Assembly (NCBI GenBank): GCA_017502965.1
Contig: JAFVTZ010000134.1
Location: 1 to 5,543, forward strand
Direction of reading: 5' to 3'
Source of the DNA: Clostridia bacterium
GTDB lineage: Bacteria > Bacillota > Clostridia > Oscillospirales > Acutalibacteraceae
Length of the DNA: 5,543 nucleotides
Shown: piece after piece, positions 4,814-5,543 of the stretch
Numbering within the stretch: position 1 is the first letter of the stretch
Layout of the letters: the number at the start of each line of letters is the position of its first letter
Made by a program: the position numbers and the translations under genes
Notes under the pieces: generated by a model
What the model saw: the letters and a program-made list of their open reading frames with translations, nothing else
Database searches by the model: none
What the model was told of the DNA's origin: nothing

Positions 4814-5543
4814 ATGATTAAAGCAATTCTTTGCGGATGCTCAGGCAAAATGGGCGGATATGTTGCCGCCTGTGCCGAAAAAGATACCGAAATCGAAATA
4901 GTTGCAGGTGTTGATAAAGTTAATAACGGACAAAAGTTTTCTGTATTTCCCGATTTTTCAAAAATCAATACAGACGCTGATTTGATAATTGATTTTTCGC
5001 ATCCTGCCGTGCTTGACAGTTTGCTTGAATTTGCCGTATCAAAAAATCTGCCTGTAGTAATCGCCACAACAGGCTATTCTGACAGCCAGATAGAAAAAAT
5101 CAAAAAAACATCAGAAATAATACCTGTATTTTTCACATTCAATATGTCAGTAGGTGTAAACCTGATTTGCTCGCTCGCTAAAAAAGCGGCGGCAATCCTC
5201 GGCGACGATTTTGATGTTGAAATTATAGAAAAGCATCATAATCTTAAAATTGATGCCCCCTCGGGCACTGCAATTATGCTTGCAAATGCCGTAAATCAGG
5301 TGTTTGACGACCAGAAATATTACGAATATGACCGCCATTCAAAGCGACAGAAACGCACAAAGAATGAAATTGGTATTCATTCTGTCCGTGGCGGCACAAT
5401 AGTCGGAGAACACGATGTTATCTTCGCAGGTCATGACGAGGTTATAACAATTTCCCACTCTGCTCAGTCTAAAGAGGTTTTTGCCGCAGGCGCTGTCAAA
5501 GCCGCAAAGTTTATGTTCGGCAAAACTGCTGGTCTTTACGATA
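4814..5543 (+). CDS. dapB: 4-hydroxy-tetrahydrodipicolinate reductase, last few codons beyond the window
   Basis: Reduces the DapA product to tetrahydrodipicolinate with NAD(P)H. The frame is open for 243 codons to the right edge; it ends at GKTAGLYD, close to the usual C-terminus, so only a handful of residues should be missing. The N-terminal nucleotide-binding motif is GCSGKMG (8-14), with D34 at the end of the second strand where an acidic residue usually permits NADH. ATTG (84-87) and FNMSVGVNL (109-117) line the cofactor cleft. The family signature EIIEKHHNLKIDAPSGTA (136-153) is intact, with probable catalytic H141 and K145, followed by SVRGGTIVGEH (190-200). The ATG at 4814 follows AGGA (4801-4804) by nine bases; the nearby ATG at 4804 is out of frame and soon hits a stop. 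Third gene of the asd-dapA-dapB operon, in pathway order. Confidence 0.96.
   Translation, partial: MIKAILCGCSGKMGGYVAACAEKDTEIEIVAGVDKVNNGQKFSVFPDFSKINTDADLIIDFSHPAVLDSLLEFAVSKNLPVVIATTGYSDSQIEKIKKTSEIIPVFFTFNMSVGVNLICSLAKKAAAILGDDFDVEIIEKHHNLKIDAPSGTAIMLANAVNQVFDDQKYYEYDRHSKRQKRTKNEIGIHSVRGGTIVGEHDVIFAGHDEVITISHSAQSKEVFAAGAVKAAKFMFGKTAGLYD

Noticed and set aside
4792..5067. Minus-strand open frame of 91 codons
   Set aside because: Shadow of dapB, which is supported by its signature motif on the plus strand.

Overview
The window reads as chromosomal DNA from a low-to-moderate GC Gram-positive bacterium, most likely an anaerobic gut-type clostridium of the Oscillospiraceae/Ruminococcaceae kind. 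This rests on AGGAG-type ribosome sites, strong TTGaca/TATAAT promoters in AT-rich spacers, a yeast/archaeal-type aspartate-semialdehyde dehydrogenase of the form I associate with Clostridia, an asd-dapA-dapB order, and a Tgt with a GINQG motif. The taxonomic call is inference from remembered family patterns; no database was consulted.

Layout from left to right. (1) Positions 1-763, minus strand: tgt, truncated at the window edge, with its own good promoter at 796-824. (2) 882-1328, plus strand: a small unrecognised membrane protein with two membrane segments, a coiled coil and a RanBP2-like zinc ribbon, followed by a clear hairpin terminator. (3) 1371-1612: a dense non-coding repeat patch between two convergent genes. 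It is built from three arrays of 7-nt tandem repeats alternating with hairpins, and it carries a second, diverged copy of the last codons of queA. (4) 1613-2635, minus strand: queA. (5) 2636-2780: the queA/asd intergenic region, with two strong promoters whose -10 boxes face each other. (6) 2781 to the right edge, plus strand: asd, dapA and dapB, an apparent operon, with dapB lacking only its last few codons.

Two pathways are present. Tgt and QueA act in succession in queuosine modification of tRNA: Tgt inserts preQ1 at wobble position 34 and QueA adds the epoxycyclopentanediol ring from S-adenosylmethionine. Their genes are often neighbours in one operon; here they share a strand but are separated by about 0.85 kb holding an oppositely oriented gene and the repeat patch. 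Asd, DapA and DapB are consecutive enzymes from aspartyl phosphate to tetrahydrodipicolinate, feeding diaminopimelate (cell wall) and lysine synthesis.

I see no defence system, transposase, CRISPR array, tRNA, rRNA or known riboswitch. The protein-coding genes are mostly ordinary housekeeping genes. The most unusual material is the repeat patch with the duplicated queA tail, followed by the face-to-face queA/asd promoters and a DapA whose lysine feedback site is not conserved.
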